NCBI RefSeq assembly: GCF_036325985.1
Contig: NZ_JAUHLI010000012.1
Coordinates: 62,001-126,000 of the forward strand
Direction: 5' to 3'
DNA from: Alkalimonas cellulosilytica
GTDB taxonomy: Bacteria; Pseudomonadota; Gammaproteobacteria; Enterobacterales; Alteromonadaceae
Length of the DNA: 64,000 nucleotides
Shown here piece by piece: positions 24,738-33,190 of the stretch (position 1 is the first letter of the stretch; each line of letters opens with the position of its first letter). The notes under the pieces are model-generated. The model had not been told where the DNA came from. It did no database searches and worked only from the letters and a program-made list of their open reading frames with translations. The position numbers were made by a program, and so were the translations under genes.

Positions 24738-26573
24738 ATGTTACGTTTACAACCAGACCAACTGCAGCAAAAGCTGGATTTTATCGACCATTACTTAAGC
24801 GCCCAAAACGCCGCCGATGGCTCGAAAATGGATGCCAACGCCAATGTCACCCAGAAAAACATCGCCACCCTAGAAGCCGAAATGATGAAAGACATCTTTA
24901 TTCAGGTCAATCGTGGCAAAGTCAGCCAGAAAATTGCAGAACTGTTTGGCCCTGAGCTGGCACAAGAGTACGGCCGCCAAATCGAACAGCACGAGATCTA
25001 TGTGCACGATGAAACCAGCTTAAAGCCTTACTGCGTCTCGGTCACCCTGTACCCCTTCCTGCGCGATGGCCTGACCAAGCTCGGCGGTGAGTCGAAAGCG
25101 CCCCAGCATCTGGAGTCGTTCTGCGGCTGTTTCGTTAACTTTGTGTTTGCCATCAGCAGCCAATTTGCCGGTGCCGTCGCCACCGTCGAGTTTATCACCT
25201 ACTTCGACTACTTTGCCCGCAAAGACTACGGCGACAACTACCTGCAAACCCATCCGAAGCTGATTGCCAACCACCTGCAGCATGTGGTCTATGCGCTGAA
25301 CCAGCCTGCCGCCGCCCGCGGTTATCAAAGCGTGTTCTGGAACATTTCGGTGTACGATCAGCACTACTTCGACAGCATGTTCGGCAACTTTGTCTTTCCG
25401 GATGACGACTTGACCAAACCCAACTGGTCGTCGGTGAATGCCCTGCAACACTTCTTTCTCGATTGGTTTAATGAAGAGCGAAAAAAAACCATCCTGACCT
25501 TCCCGGTGGTTACCGTTGCCATGCTGACCGAACAGGGTCAGTGCAAAGATCAGCACTTTGCTAAAAGCATGGCCAAACAGCTGGCCAACGACAGCTCCTT
25601 TTTTGTTTATCTGTCGGACAATGCCGATTCGCTGGCCTCGTGCTGTCGACTGCGCAGCGAAATCAGCGACAACACCTTTTCTTACTCACTGGGCGCAGGC
25701 GGCGTCGCCACCGGCTCCATCAATGTGATTACCATCAATATGAACCGGCTGGTGCAGGATGGCCGCGATCTGGCCACCGAAGTCGATAAGATCCACAAGT
25801 ACCAAGTGGCCTACCGCAAGCTGATGGAAGAGTATCTGGCCGCAGGCCTGCTCACCGTGTACGACGCTGGCTTTATCTCGCTGGATAAACAGTTTCTCAC
25901 CATCGGCATCAATGGCATGGTCGAAGCAGCCGAATCGCAAGGCCTGGTGGCCAGCAACAACCCGGCGTACATCGCCTTTGTCCGTGAGCAGCTAAAAACC
26001 ATTTATGATGCCAACAAAGCCGCCAAAGCCGAGTACGGTTATCTGTTTAACACCGAGTTTGTGCCGGCGGAAAACCTGGGGATTAAAAATGCCAAATGGG
26101 ACAAAGAAGACGGCTACAAGGTACCGCGCGATTGCTACAACTCCTATTTCTATGTGGTGGAAGACGAGCAGACCAATGCGCTGGATAAGTTTCAGCTGCA
26201 TGGCAAAGAGCTGCTGGATTACCTGGATGGCGGCTCGGCGCTGCACCTGAACCTGGATGAAAAGCTGGATGAAGACGGCTACCTGGCAATGCTGAACATA
26301 GCCGCCCATACCGGCTGCAATTACTTCTGCGTCAATGTCAAAATCACCATCTGCAATCAGTGCGAAGCCATCGATAAACGCACCCTGCACCATTGCAGCC
26401 ATTGCGGCAGCAGCGACGTGGATCACGGCACCAGGGTGATTGGTTACTTAAAACGGGTCTCGGCCTTTAGCAGCGGCCGGCGTAAAGAGCATGGCTTGCG
26501 GCACTACCATCGTTCGCCTCAGCCGCTCAACGTTCAGCCCTCAATAGCTCAGGTCGTTGCCGCAGAGGCTTAA
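24738..26573 (+). CDS. nrdD: Class III anaerobic ribonucleoside-triphosphate reductase NrdD
   Basis: A 611-residue glycyl-radical enzyme. The C-terminal zinc site is visible as CNQCEAIDKRTLHHCSHCG and the glycyl-radical motif as RVIGYLKRV near residue 570. The N terminus lacks the ATP-cone of E. coli NrdD (712 residues), so the length matches the phage T4 type; dATP inhibition through an N-terminal cone is therefore not expected. ATG 24738 with AAGGAG seven bases upstream is preferred over the TTG two codons earlier. It makes dNTPs without oxygen. Confidence 0.95.
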   Translation: MLRLQPDQLQQKLDFIDHYLSAQNAADGSKMDANANVTQKNIATLEAEMMKDIFIQVNRGKVSQKIAELFGPELAQEYGRQIEQHEIYVHDETSLKPYCVSVTLYPFLRDGLTKLGGESKAPQHLESFCGCFVNFVFAISSQFAGAVATVEFITYFDYFARKDYGDNYLQTHPKLIANHLQHVVYALNQPAAARGYQSVFWNISVYDQHYFDSMFGNFVFPDDDLTKPNWSSVNALQHFFLDWFNEERKKTILTFPVVTVAMLTEQGQCKDQHFAKSMAKQLANDSSFFVYLSDNADSLASCCRLRSEISDNTFSYSLGAGGVATGSINVITINMNRLVQDGRDLATEVDKIHKYQVAYRKLMEEYLAAGLLTVYDAGFISLDKQFLTIGINGMVEAAESQGLVASNNPAYIAFVREQLKTIYDANKAAKAEYGYLFNTEFVPAENLGIKNAKWDKEDGYKVPRDCYNSYFYVVEDEQTNALDKFQLHGKELLDYLDGGSALHLNLDEKLDEDGYLAMLNIAAHTGCNYFCVNVKITICNQCEAIDKRTLHHCSHCGSSDVDHGTRVIGYLKRVSAFSSGRRKEHGLRHYHRSPQPLNVQPSIAQVVAAEA

Positions 26574-26582
26574 TCACCAAAC

Positions 26583-26604
26583 GGCTACCCCATTCGGGGT
26601 AGCC
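26583..26604 (+). terminator. Hairpin after nrdD
   Basis: Perfect 9-base stem GGCTACCCC / GGGGTAGCC with loop ATTC, ten bases after the nrdD stop. The T-run is weak. Confidence 0.6.
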
Positions 26605-26685
26605 ACTGCCACTTTTGCCTGGTCGGCTCTGCACTCTTTGGCTGCTACACTGCTCGACAGTAAGTTAACCGATAACAGGTGCCCT

Positions 26686-27087
26686 ATGTTTTCAACCTAT
26701 TCTCAGTTTATCGAGATGGCCTGTCATCAGGCCGAGCCGCAGCGATTGTTGTTTGTGCTCACCAAAATGCAGCTGCCCAAAGAAGCAACCGCCGAGCAGC
26801 AAGCCCGTTTTGAGCAGGGCGAAGGTGGTTATCTGGAGTCGGTACTTTGTGTCGATAAACTACCGGAAGAAGTGCTGGATTTTTCAGCTTTTGTTGACGA
26901 GTCCAAACAAACTGAACTGGATTGGGACATCGCCTTTATTTCCAGCATGGAAGGCCGCGCTGGGTTTGCGCCTAACTCCGACGAAGCGGTACAGCCGCTC
27001 AAGCTGATGGTACAGCGCATTGAAGCCGGCCAGGTGGCGAATTTCCTGGCGGTGAATAAGCAAGGTGAACTCTTACAATTTCAGTAA
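26686..27087 (+). CDS. Small conserved protein of the family labelled 'ribonucleotide reductase subunit alpha'
   Basis: A 133-residue acidic protein starting MFSTYSQFIEMACHQAEPQR after CAGGTG. It contains LLFVLTKMQLPKEATAEQQA, then CVDKLPEEVLDF, and ends VNKQGELLQFQ. I recall near-identical phrasing from Pseudomonas proteins that carry the automatic name above, although the protein is far too small to be a reductase and has no radical or metal motif. Its position right after nrdD suggests a link with ribonucleotide reduction, but the function is unknown. An upstream in-frame extension is rejected because it runs through the nrdD stop hairpin. Confidence 0.72.
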   Translation: MFSTYSQFIEMACHQAEPQRLLFVLTKMQLPKEATAEQQARFEQGEGGYLESVLCVDKLPEEVLDFSAFVDESKQTELDWDIAFISSMEGRAGFAPNSDEAVQPLKLMVQRIEAGQVANFLAVNKQGELLQFQ

Positions 27088-27453
27088 AGGTTTATGACGA
27101 TCTACCAACTAGCTACCAATACAAAACCGTATTTGAGTACCCTTCAAGCTCTGGTTCAGGACATAGTTCTGCTTAACTAAGAATAGGCTTCTCTTGGTTG
27201 AAACCCTGTAGATCACCCTCTTGGTGCAGTTGCTCTAAACACTCAGATTTAGAGCAAAATTTCTCCTCTACAGATCAAAGCAGCTAAGGGCTTTTGTAAC
27301 TCTATTTGGTTCTGTAAAACCTTCAGATCTTCGACTTCTTTTGACATTTAAGACCCTTCCAGCAGAGACAAACTATTAGGGCAAATTGCGCTTGAAAAAA
27401 AGTGAAGTTAAATTAAAATGCAATGTTAAAATAAAAATTAATTTGAGGTTTCA
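27088..27453. other. AT-rich gap before the insert, with a hairpin
   Basis: No gene is seen in these 366 bases. Base composition falls sharply compared with the flanks, marking the edge of an acquired segment. A perfect 10-base stem TTGCTCTAAA / TTTAGAGCAA (27230-27239 and 27248-27257, 8-base loop) is the only clear structure. The last 60 bases are very A/T rich and probably hold the promoter of the next gene. Confidence 0.6.
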
Positions 27454-28332
27454 ATGCTAACAGAGCAACAGAAAGGTTGTATGCAACGGGTTATCCAAGA
27501 AAACCAGCACGATGTCTTTGTAATATCACCAGATATGATGGATGAAATCGTAGCGATTCAAGCACAGCGAGGCAATTCTCAAGCCCAGACAATTTGGGAG
27601 CAGATAAGGGGAACAGTGGAATTTGGAGCCAATTATTTCGCCTTAACTGGGGACATCACAAAGCTCGCACAACTAGGTTATGCTCTTGGGGGATTAGGCC
27701 AAGCTTATGTGAAATCTTATAATGGTAAATCCTATATCATCTTAAAAGGACAAGCTGGGCTTCGAAGAATCCTGACAGGCACACGTTATCTTGTTAACAA
27801 TACAAAAGTAATGGCTCTTGGCCTGGGCAAACATGCAGCTCAAGCTGCTGCTCGATCAGGTGGTATTCTAACACTTTACTTAGTTGGAGCTTACCGAGTT
27901 ACTGATTTCTTTTTGCGTGATGAAGCAACACTCACTCAGTTAATTGGTCATTTAGCCGTTGATGTAGTAAAGGTTGCTATAACTGTTGGTGCAGCATATC
28001 TTGCAAGTGCAGCAGTGGCTGCGGCTGTTGGAATTGCTGTCGGTCCCATTGCTGCTGTTGTTTTAGTAGGTATTGTTTTGACTCCAGCCTTAAATTCACT
28101 TGATGAGTATTTCGGCATATCAGAAAAAGTGGTTCAAGGCTTAGAAGAACTCAGTCTTCAATCCCAGAGCTATTTACAACAAATTCGGCGTAATGTTCGA
28201 GAAAAAGCTACACAAACTGCCTCCAGAGCCGCTAAACCAGTGTTAGACTACATTGTTGATTCAGTTAGAAGAACTGCTATTGATGCAGCAAAACATCGTT
28301 TAGAGCGCTTTATAAATCCAAGGTTTTATTAA
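27454..28332 (+). CDS. Unknown protein with glycine/alanine-rich membrane hairpin (candidate pore-forming toxin)
   Basis: A 292-residue protein with no signal peptide. Residues about 1-150 are mixed helical; residues about 165-215 form a long hydrophobic Ala/Gly/Val-rich hairpin (for example AAYLASAAVAAAVGIAVGP) followed by LDEYFGISEKV; the C-terminal third is amphipathic and basic. Such a hairpin with small residues resembles colicin-type and secreted pore-forming effectors. The stop overlaps the start of a multi-pass membrane protein by one base, the usual layout of a toxin with its immunity protein. The gene is lower in GC than its neighbours, a sign of transfer. No delivery gene (T6SS, PAAR, CDI) is in the window. 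The function is inferred, not shown. Confidence 0.65.
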   Translation: MLTEQQKGCMQRVIQENQHDVFVISPDMMDEIVAIQAQRGNSQAQTIWEQIRGTVEFGANYFALTGDITKLAQLGYALGGLGQAYVKSYNGKSYIILKGQAGLRRILTGTRYLVNNTKVMALGLGKHAAQAAARSGGILTLYLVGAYRVTDFFLRDEATLTQLIGHLAVDVVKVAITVGAAYLASAAVAAAVGIAVGPIAAVVLVGIVLTPALNSLDEYFGISEKVVQGLEELSLQSQSYLQQIRRNVREKATQTASRAAKPVLDYIVDSVRRTAIDAAKHRLERFINPRFY

Positions 28333-28859
28333 TGAAGCAACAAGACACTAATCTTAACTCTTGGCAAGTAGCAGCAGGGTGGTTACTCATTACAGCGCTC
28401 ACCATTTTTGGCTTCATCTATTTCTGGTATTACTTATACCTGCTACTAGATGGTCTTTTCTCCAGCGCTGATGCGATTACCCTGAATAAAGGCGCCTTTT
28501 ATTGTTTTGGTGGGGCTATGCTGGGTTGTATCCTCCTCTACTTTGGGATTAACAAGTTACGAGGAAAAGCAGTTACCAAAGCACAAAACAAAACTGCCAG
28601 TTATGGTTTTTTTATCGGTCTTGGCCTAATCGTTATTTTGCCACAGCTGATCCATCATACAACCGAGAACTACTTGCAGGCTAATGGGTACCAACTATGC
28701 GAACTGCAATCACGCAAATGGCTGCATGATAAAGTAATGGTTTACACTCATTCCGCTCAGCACTGCCTGGAGCTTGCTATCGCTGATTGCACTGCAAATC
28801 CACACCGGCAAAAATGCCAAAAGCTTCCTATGTTCAAACCAACCCCACCCATGTCCTGA
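28332..28859 (+). CDS. Small multi-pass membrane protein (candidate immunity protein)
   Basis: A 175-residue protein with three predicted transmembrane segments at about residues 10-38, 50-72 and 90-112, then a soluble tail with Cys residues. It starts within the stop of the preceding gene (TAATG). No family is recognised. Position, coupling and membrane nature fit an immunity protein against a membrane-acting toxin. A terminator follows at 28886. Confidence 0.6.
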   Translation: MKQQDTNLNSWQVAAGWLLITALTIFGFIYFWYYLYLLLDGLFSSADAITLNKGAFYCFGGAMLGCILLYFGINKLRGKAVTKAQNKTASYGFFIGLGLIVILPQLIHHTTENYLQANGYQLCELQSRKWLHDKVMVYTHSAQHCLELAIADCTANPHRQKCQKLPMFKPTPPMS

Positions 28860-28885
28860 CACGCTTCACCACATTCAGCTTCAGT

Positions 28886-28914
28886 ATCCCGCGGCAAACA
28901 GCAGCGGGATTTTT
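28886..28914 (+). terminator. Rho-independent terminator
   Basis: Stem ATCCCGC / GCGGGAT with an 11-base loop and a five-T tail, ending the two-gene insert. Confidence 0.8.
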
Positions 28915-29041
28915 ACATGAACTTTTTCTGCAGCTGAACGTAATGTAATCAAGGTAATTGGCGGATGCCGGCTAGTCGCTTGGCACAGAACTGCTTGTTT
29001 CCTATACTGGTAACTACTGACTGAATAAAGAGGATACCGTG

Positions 29042-29422
29042 ATGCGATTTTTTGCTCTCTTAGTACCTGTTACGCTGACTGCCCTGCTTTGGGCATTTAG
29101 TGCGACAGCACACCACGGCTGGAACTGGGCCGAAAGCGAACAAACCGAAATGACCGGTACCATTACCGAGATCTACATTGGTCCGCCACACCCACGGCTG
29201 ATGATTGAAACAGAGCACGGCCCCTGGCAGGTGGATCTAGGTAACCCACGTCAAACCCGTGATGCTGGCTTTGTCGAAGGGGAAGCCGCTGTAGGCGATC
29301 AGGTGTTGATCCGGGGCCATCGCTCCAACAACAAGGATGAACACATTATCAAGGCGGTCCGCGCTACCATTGACGACAGAGTGTACACCTTCTACCCAAG
29401 CCTGCTGCGTGAAGACCAATAA
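29042..29422 (+). CDS. Periplasmic DUF6152-type protein
   Basis: A 126-residue protein with a signal peptide (cleavage near ATAHHG) and the family start HHGWNWAE, then TGTITEIYIGPPHPRLMIE and a small beta-barrel ending VRATIDDRVYTFYPS. The family (DUF6152) is a periplasmic OB-like domain of unknown function with an N-terminal His pair that could bind metal. The ATG at 29042 is preferred over the GTG one codon earlier. The downstream membrane protein is probably its partner. Confidence 0.7.
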   Translation: MRFFALLVPVTLTALLWAFSATAHHGWNWAESEQTEMTGTITEIYIGPPHPRLMIETEHGPWQVDLGNPRQTRDAGFVEGEAAVGDQVLIRGHRSNNKDEHIIKAVRATIDDRVYTFYPSLLREDQ

Positions 29423-29444
29423 CCGCGGTTAAAGTACGGTCATC

Positions 29445-29921
29445 ATGCTCACTGAACTGCTGGTCAGCCTGGCTGATACCACGCTGGCCAGTTGGTTGCG
29501 CCAATCCAGCATCGGCTACCCGCTGATCAGCAGTGCCCATATTTTGGGCATCGCCTTGTTACTGGGGGCCGTGCTGATACTGGATTTGCGTTTGCTGGGG
29601 ATCACCCACCGTGGCGACTTGAGCATGCTGGCGCCCATACTCAGTCGCTTTGCAGCCGGCGGTCTGTTGCTTGCGCTGACTACCGGCCCTCTGCTGTTTA
29701 GTGTGCAGCCGGCTCATTACCTTGCCAACACGGCTTTTTTGCTAAAACTCGCTTTATTGCTGCTGGCTTTGCTCAATATCCTGCTGGTGCACCGGCTACC
29801 ACACTGGCAAGCCCTGCTTGAAGGCCAAAAACCAACACTTTTGCTGCAAGTCACCGCCCTGCTGTCGCTGCTGCTCTGGCTTGCCATCTTGCTGGCCGGA
29901 CGCTGGATAGCTTTTGTTTAG
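29445..29921 (+). CDS. Four-helix membrane protein (DUF6644-type)
   Basis: A 158-residue integral membrane protein with four predicted helices. It contains the conserved-looking GYPLISSAHILGIALLLG, with a central His in the first pair of helices, and LDLRLLG. Genes of this kind often accompany DUF6152 genes. The function is unknown; a heme or copper redox role would fit the membrane His but is not shown. Confidence 0.65.
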   Translation: MLTELLVSLADTTLASWLRQSSIGYPLISSAHILGIALLLGAVLILDLRLLGITHRGDLSMLAPILSRFAAGGLLLALTTGPLLFSVQPAHYLANTAFLLKLALLLLALLNILLVHRLPHWQALLEGQKPTLLLQVTALLSLLLWLAILLAGRWIAFV

Positions 29922-29941
29922 CCCCCCAAACCCAGTACGCA

Positions 29942-30457
29942 TTAAACCGTTTTTTCTGCTAACTGGCCCTGCTCCATGGCCGGTACCGCTGCTGCCAATT
30001 GCGTCAGCAAGCTAACCAGTGATTTGGGCAATCGCTCATTGAGCTCAATGGTATCCAGCAGGTTTTTCACCGCCAGGGCCAGTTCAGTATCACCCAGCAA
30101 GGCCAGCTTGCGGCGGAAAAACAGCGTGTCCGGATCGGCTTGCTGGGTGATCAGCTGCAGTAAATCCTGACTGTTGGCCCGAAACAGCACATCCTCTGCC
30201 CCATCGGCCAGCACGTTTAACCGGCCTTGTTGTAGTTGCAGGTAAAATTGATAACTCAAATCAGCCACTTCGACCTTCACGGTTTTGCTGGCAAGAAAAT
30301 CCAGCTCGCCGGCGGTGAGTTCCCGGCGAAAAAACCAGTTCAGATGCTGACTAAGCCCAAAGCAGCTGACCGGCTTTGGCAAAGAGCGCAATGCCGCCCC
30401 TACCCACAAAGGTCCGCGCGCTACCACCTGTTGGATAACCCATTTTCTATTTAACAT
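29942..30457 (-). CDS. ubiT: Anaerobic ubiquinone accessory factor UbiT (SCP2 domain)
   Basis: A 171-residue protein with an SCP2 lipid-binding domain, of the family of E. coli YhbT/UbiT. Phrases: LSQHLNWFFRRELTAGELDFL and LFFRRKLALLGDTELALAVKN. It is divergent from ubiUV exactly as in E. coli. UbiT is needed for ubiquinone synthesis without oxygen and is thought to bind isoprenoid intermediates. Confidence 0.9.
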   Translation of the reverse strand: MLNRKWVIQQVVARGPLWVGAALRSLPKPVSCFGLSQHLNWFFRRELTAGELDFLASKTVKVEVADLSYQFYLQLQQGRLNVLADGAEDVLFRANSQDLLQLITQQADPDTLFFRRKLALLGDTELALAVKNLLDTIELNERLPKSLVSLLTQLAAAVPAMEQGQLAEKTV

Positions 30458-30518
30458 TCAATAACTTCCAAACCGTTAATCCGGTACACTGATGATACTG
30501 AAATCAAGCAGGCTTTGT

Positions 30519-30532
30519 TTAATCTACATCAA
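30519..30532. promoter_or_regulatory. FNR-like box between ubiT and ubiU
   Basis: TTAAT-CTAC-ATCAA matches the FNR consensus at 9 of 10 defined positions. It is centred about 70 bases upstream of ubiU. FNR control of ubiUV is known in E. coli. Confidence 0.6.
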
Positions 30533-30596
30533 AGTTTAATGCGTTGCGCACTGCCACACTGGGTAAGTTCCGGCAGCAGCAAGCGCAGGAGTTCGT

Positions 30597-31589
30597 ATGG
30601 AATTACTCTGCCCGGCTGGCAGCGTGCCAGCCTTAAAAGCCGCCATCGAGCATGGTGCCGATGCGGTCTATGTTGGTTTGAAAGACGAAACCAATGCCCG
30701 GCACTTTGCCGGCTTAAACCTCGATCAGCTGAAACTGAAAGAGGCCGCCGACTATGTGCACCGCCATGGCCGCAAATTGCATGTCGCCATCAATACCTTC
30801 GCTCACCCCAACAGCTGGCAGCGCTGGCAGGAAGCCGTAGACAGTGCGGTCAAAGCCGGTGCCGATGCCTTAATTCTGGCCGATATGGCGGTGCTGGGCT
30901 ATGCGGCCGAGCGCTACCCCAAAGTTGAGCGGCATTTGTCGGTGCAGGCTTCAGCCACCAATGCTGCCGCCATTGAGTTTTACCGCCAGTACGAGGTATC
31001 CCGGGTGGTGCTGCCGCGGGTGCTGTCGCTGCAGCAGGTGCGGGCGCTGGCGCGTACCTGCAACATCGACCTGGAAGTCTTCGCCTTTGGCAGCCTGTGC
31101 ATTATGGCGGAAGGCCGCTGCTATTTAAGCTCTTATTTCACCGGCGAGTCGCCCAATACCGCCGGGGCCTGCTCACCTGCGGCCTATGTGCGCTGGGATG
31201 AACACGACGGCCAGCTGGAGTCGCGCTTAAACGGCGTGCTAATCGACCGTTTTGCCCCGGATGAAACCGCCGGCTACCCCACCCTGTGCAAAGGACGTTT
31301 TGATGTGGCTGGTGAGCGCTACCATGTGCTGGAAGAGCCGACCAGCCTGAATACCCTGGGCTTGCTGCCAGAGCTCTACAAAGAAGGCATTGTCTCGCTG
31401 AAGATTGAAGGTCGTCAGCGCAGCCCGGCCTATGTTGCCCAGCTGACCAAAGTCTGGCGCCAGGCCATTGATACCCTGCTGCAGGATCCAGCGCATTTTG
31501 AAGTCGCGGCCAACTGGCAACAGGTGCTGGCCGGTTTATCCGAAGGCAGCCAGACCACGCTCGGTGCTTACCATCGCTCCTGGAAATAA
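30597..31589 (+). CDS. ubiU: Anaerobic ubiquinone hydroxylation protein UbiU (U32 family)
   Basis: A 330-residue U32 'peptidase-like' protein. It begins MELLCPAGSVPALKAAIEHG and carries four Cys expected to hold a 4Fe-4S cluster: two in SLCIMAEGRC, one in GACSP and one in TLCKGR. With UbiV it performs the O2-independent hydroxylation steps of ubiquinone synthesis using prephenate as oxygen donor. CAGGAG precedes the ATG. ubiV follows after 41 bases. Confidence 0.94.
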   Translation: MELLCPAGSVPALKAAIEHGADAVYVGLKDETNARHFAGLNLDQLKLKEAADYVHRHGRKLHVAINTFAHPNSWQRWQEAVDSAVKAGADALILADMAVLGYAAERYPKVERHLSVQASATNAAAIEFYRQYEVSRVVLPRVLSLQQVRALARTCNIDLEVFAFGSLCIMAEGRCYLSSYFTGESPNTAGACSPAAYVRWDEHDGQLESRLNGVLIDRFAPDETAGYPTLCKGRFDVAGERYHVLEEPTSLNTLGLLPELYKEGIVSLKIEGRQRSPAYVAQLTKVWRQAIDTLLQDPAHFEVAANWQQVLAGLSEGSQTTLGAYHRSWK

Positions 31590-31630
31590 AAGCTTAGGAA
31601 ATAAGCACCTAGGAAGTAAGGAGTTATTTG

Positions 31631-32503
31631 ATGAAATTTTCGCTTGGTCCGATCCAGTATTTCTGGCCCAAAGCCCAGGTGCAGCAGTTTTACCGCCAGG
31701 CGGCGGAGTCCGCCATTGATATCGTTTATCTGGGTGAAACCGTCTGCAGCAAACGCCGTGAGCTGAAACTGGATGATTACCTGCAACTGGCCCATATGCT
31801 GCGTGAAGCCGGCAAGCAGGTTTGTCTGTCGACCATGACGCTGCTGGAGGCCCCGTCGGAGCTGCGTGAACTGCGCCGTTACTGCGAAAACGGTGATTTT
31901 CTGGTGGAAGCCAACGATGTCGGTGCCATCCAGATGCTGCAGGAGCAAGGCATTACCTTTGTCTGTGGCCCGGCTATTTCCTGCTACAACCAGCACGCAC
32001 TGCGCCGTTTGGTTGGCATGGGATTGCAGCGCTGGGTGCTGCCGGTGGAGTTATCCGGGCAATGGCTGCGCGATTTGCTCAGCCAAAGCTGCATTCAGGA
32101 TATTCGTGATTGCTTTCAGACCGAGTTGCTGGCTTTTGGCCATTTGCCACTGGCCTGGTCGGGCCGTTGTTTTACCGCCCGCTCGGAAAATCGCAGCAAG
32201 GATCAGTGCGAACTCTGCTGCATCAAGTACCCCGCAGGACGCACCGTCACCAGCCAGGATGGCAAGCAGGTGTTTGTGCTCAATGGCATTCAAACCCAAT
32301 CCGGTGAGCGCTACAACCTGATCAACCAGCTACCACAGATGCATGGGCTGGTTGACATTGTGCGACTAAGCCCACAGCATGAAGGGACTTTTGACTGGCT
32401 GGCTAAATTTAAAACCAATCAGCATGGTGAGGCGCCGCAGCCGTTGCCTGGCGGTGATTGCAATGGTTATTGGTTGCAGCTGGCTGGGATGGTGGCGGGG
32501 TGA
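31631..32503 (+). CDS. ubiV: Anaerobic ubiquinone hydroxylation protein UbiV (U32 family)
   Basis: A 290-residue U32 protein and UbiU partner. The Cys group CFTARSENRSKDQCELCC supplies cluster ligands. ATG 31631 has TAAGGAG seven bases upstream and is preferred over the TTG one codon before. Its stop codon is itself the first TGA of the heptanucleotide tandem repeat that follows. Confidence 0.93.
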   Translation: MKFSLGPIQYFWPKAQVQQFYRQAAESAIDIVYLGETVCSKRRELKLDDYLQLAHMLREAGKQVCLSTMTLLEAPSELRELRRYCENGDFLVEANDVGAIQMLQEQGITFVCGPAISCYNQHALRRLVGMGLQRWVLPVELSGQWLRDLLSQSCIQDIRDCFQTELLAFGHLPLAWSGRCFTARSENRSKDQCELCCIKYPAGRTVTSQDGKQVFVLNGIQTQSGERYNLINQLPQMHGLVDIVRLSPQHEGTFDWLAKFKTNQHGEAPQPLPGGDCNGYWLQLAGMVAG

Positions 32504-32597
32504 GTGTTGAGTGTTGAATGTTGAATGTTGAATGTTGAATGTTGAATGTTGAGTGTTGAGTGTTGAGTGTTGAGTGTTGAGTGTTGAGTGTTGAATG
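32501..32597 (+). repeat. Heptanucleotide tandem repeat TGARTGT, about 13.9 copies
   Basis: Thirteen back-to-back 7-base units TGAGTGT or TGAATGT run from 32501 to 32591 and a fourteenth partial TGAATGA follows. The order is two G-type, five A-type, then six G-type. Because 7 is not a multiple of 3, it puts stops in all plus-strand frames and stays open on the minus strand. It starts inside the ubiV stop and ends about 17 bases before the mog start. The copy number is likely to vary by slippage. Confidence 0.95.
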
Positions 32598-32614
32598 ATT
32601 AGCGTGGAGATTTG

Positions 32615-33145
32615 ATGGGACAGCAAGCAAAGATTGGCATAGTTACTGTGAGCGACCGGGCCAGTGCCGGGGTTTATGAAGATATGTCCGGCCAGGCCAT
32701 TCGCGATACCTTAAGCGATTACCTGGTCAGCGACTGGCAGGCCGAGTACCGGCTGATCCCGGATGAGCAGCCACAGATTGAACAAACCCTGAAAGATCTG
32801 GCGCGTGAAGGCTGCTGCTTGATTGTCACCACCGGCGGCACCGGCCCGGCCAAACGGGATGTCACGCCAGAGGCCACCGAAGCGGTGTGCGATCGGATGA
32901 TGCCTGGTTTTGGCGAGCTGATGCGCCAGGAATCGTTAAAGTACGTACCTACCGCCATTTTATCGCGCCAGACCGCCGGCCTGCGCGGCAGCTGCCTCAT
33001 TATCAACCTGCCCGGTAAGCCCAAAGCCATTCGTCAGTGCCTGGATGCGGTCTTTCCGGCCGTGCCCTACTGCATTGATTTGATGGAAGGGCCCTACCTG
33101 GAGTGCAACGAAGATGTGATCAAGCCGTTTCGGCCAAAAAGCTAA
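32615..33145 (+). CDS. mog: Molybdopterin adenylyltransferase Mog
   Basis: A 176-residue MogA-type protein. It begins AKIGIVTVSDRASAGVYED and has the substrate loop TTGGTGPAKRDVTPEAT with the conserved Asp, then GFGELMR and NLPGKPKA. It adenylates molybdopterin before MoeA inserts molybdenum. GGAG five bases upstream supports the ATG at 32615. It is downstream of the tandem repeat and alone, away from the moa operon. Confidence 0.94.
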   Translation: MGQQAKIGIVTVSDRASAGVYEDMSGQAIRDTLSDYLVSDWQAEYRLIPDEQPQIEQTLKDLAREGCCLIVTTGGTGPAKRDVTPEATEAVCDRMMPGFGELMRQESLKYVPTAILSRQTAGLRGSCLIINLPGKPKAIRQCLDAVFPAVPYCIDLMEGPYLECNEDVIKPFRPKS

Positions 33146-33190
33146 AGCAGCTCCATCACGCTTCGGCGACCACCGGATCCGCTCAGCTCT

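Noticed and set aside
32501..32597. CRISPR or phage attachment array
   Set aside because: 7-base units without spacers are a simple tandem repeat.
32366..32626. Minus-strand frame with a repeated TQHSTLN peptide
   Set aside because: It is the translation of the 7-base tandem repeat, which is open on that strand; the rest is antisense to ubiV and there is no ribosome binding site.
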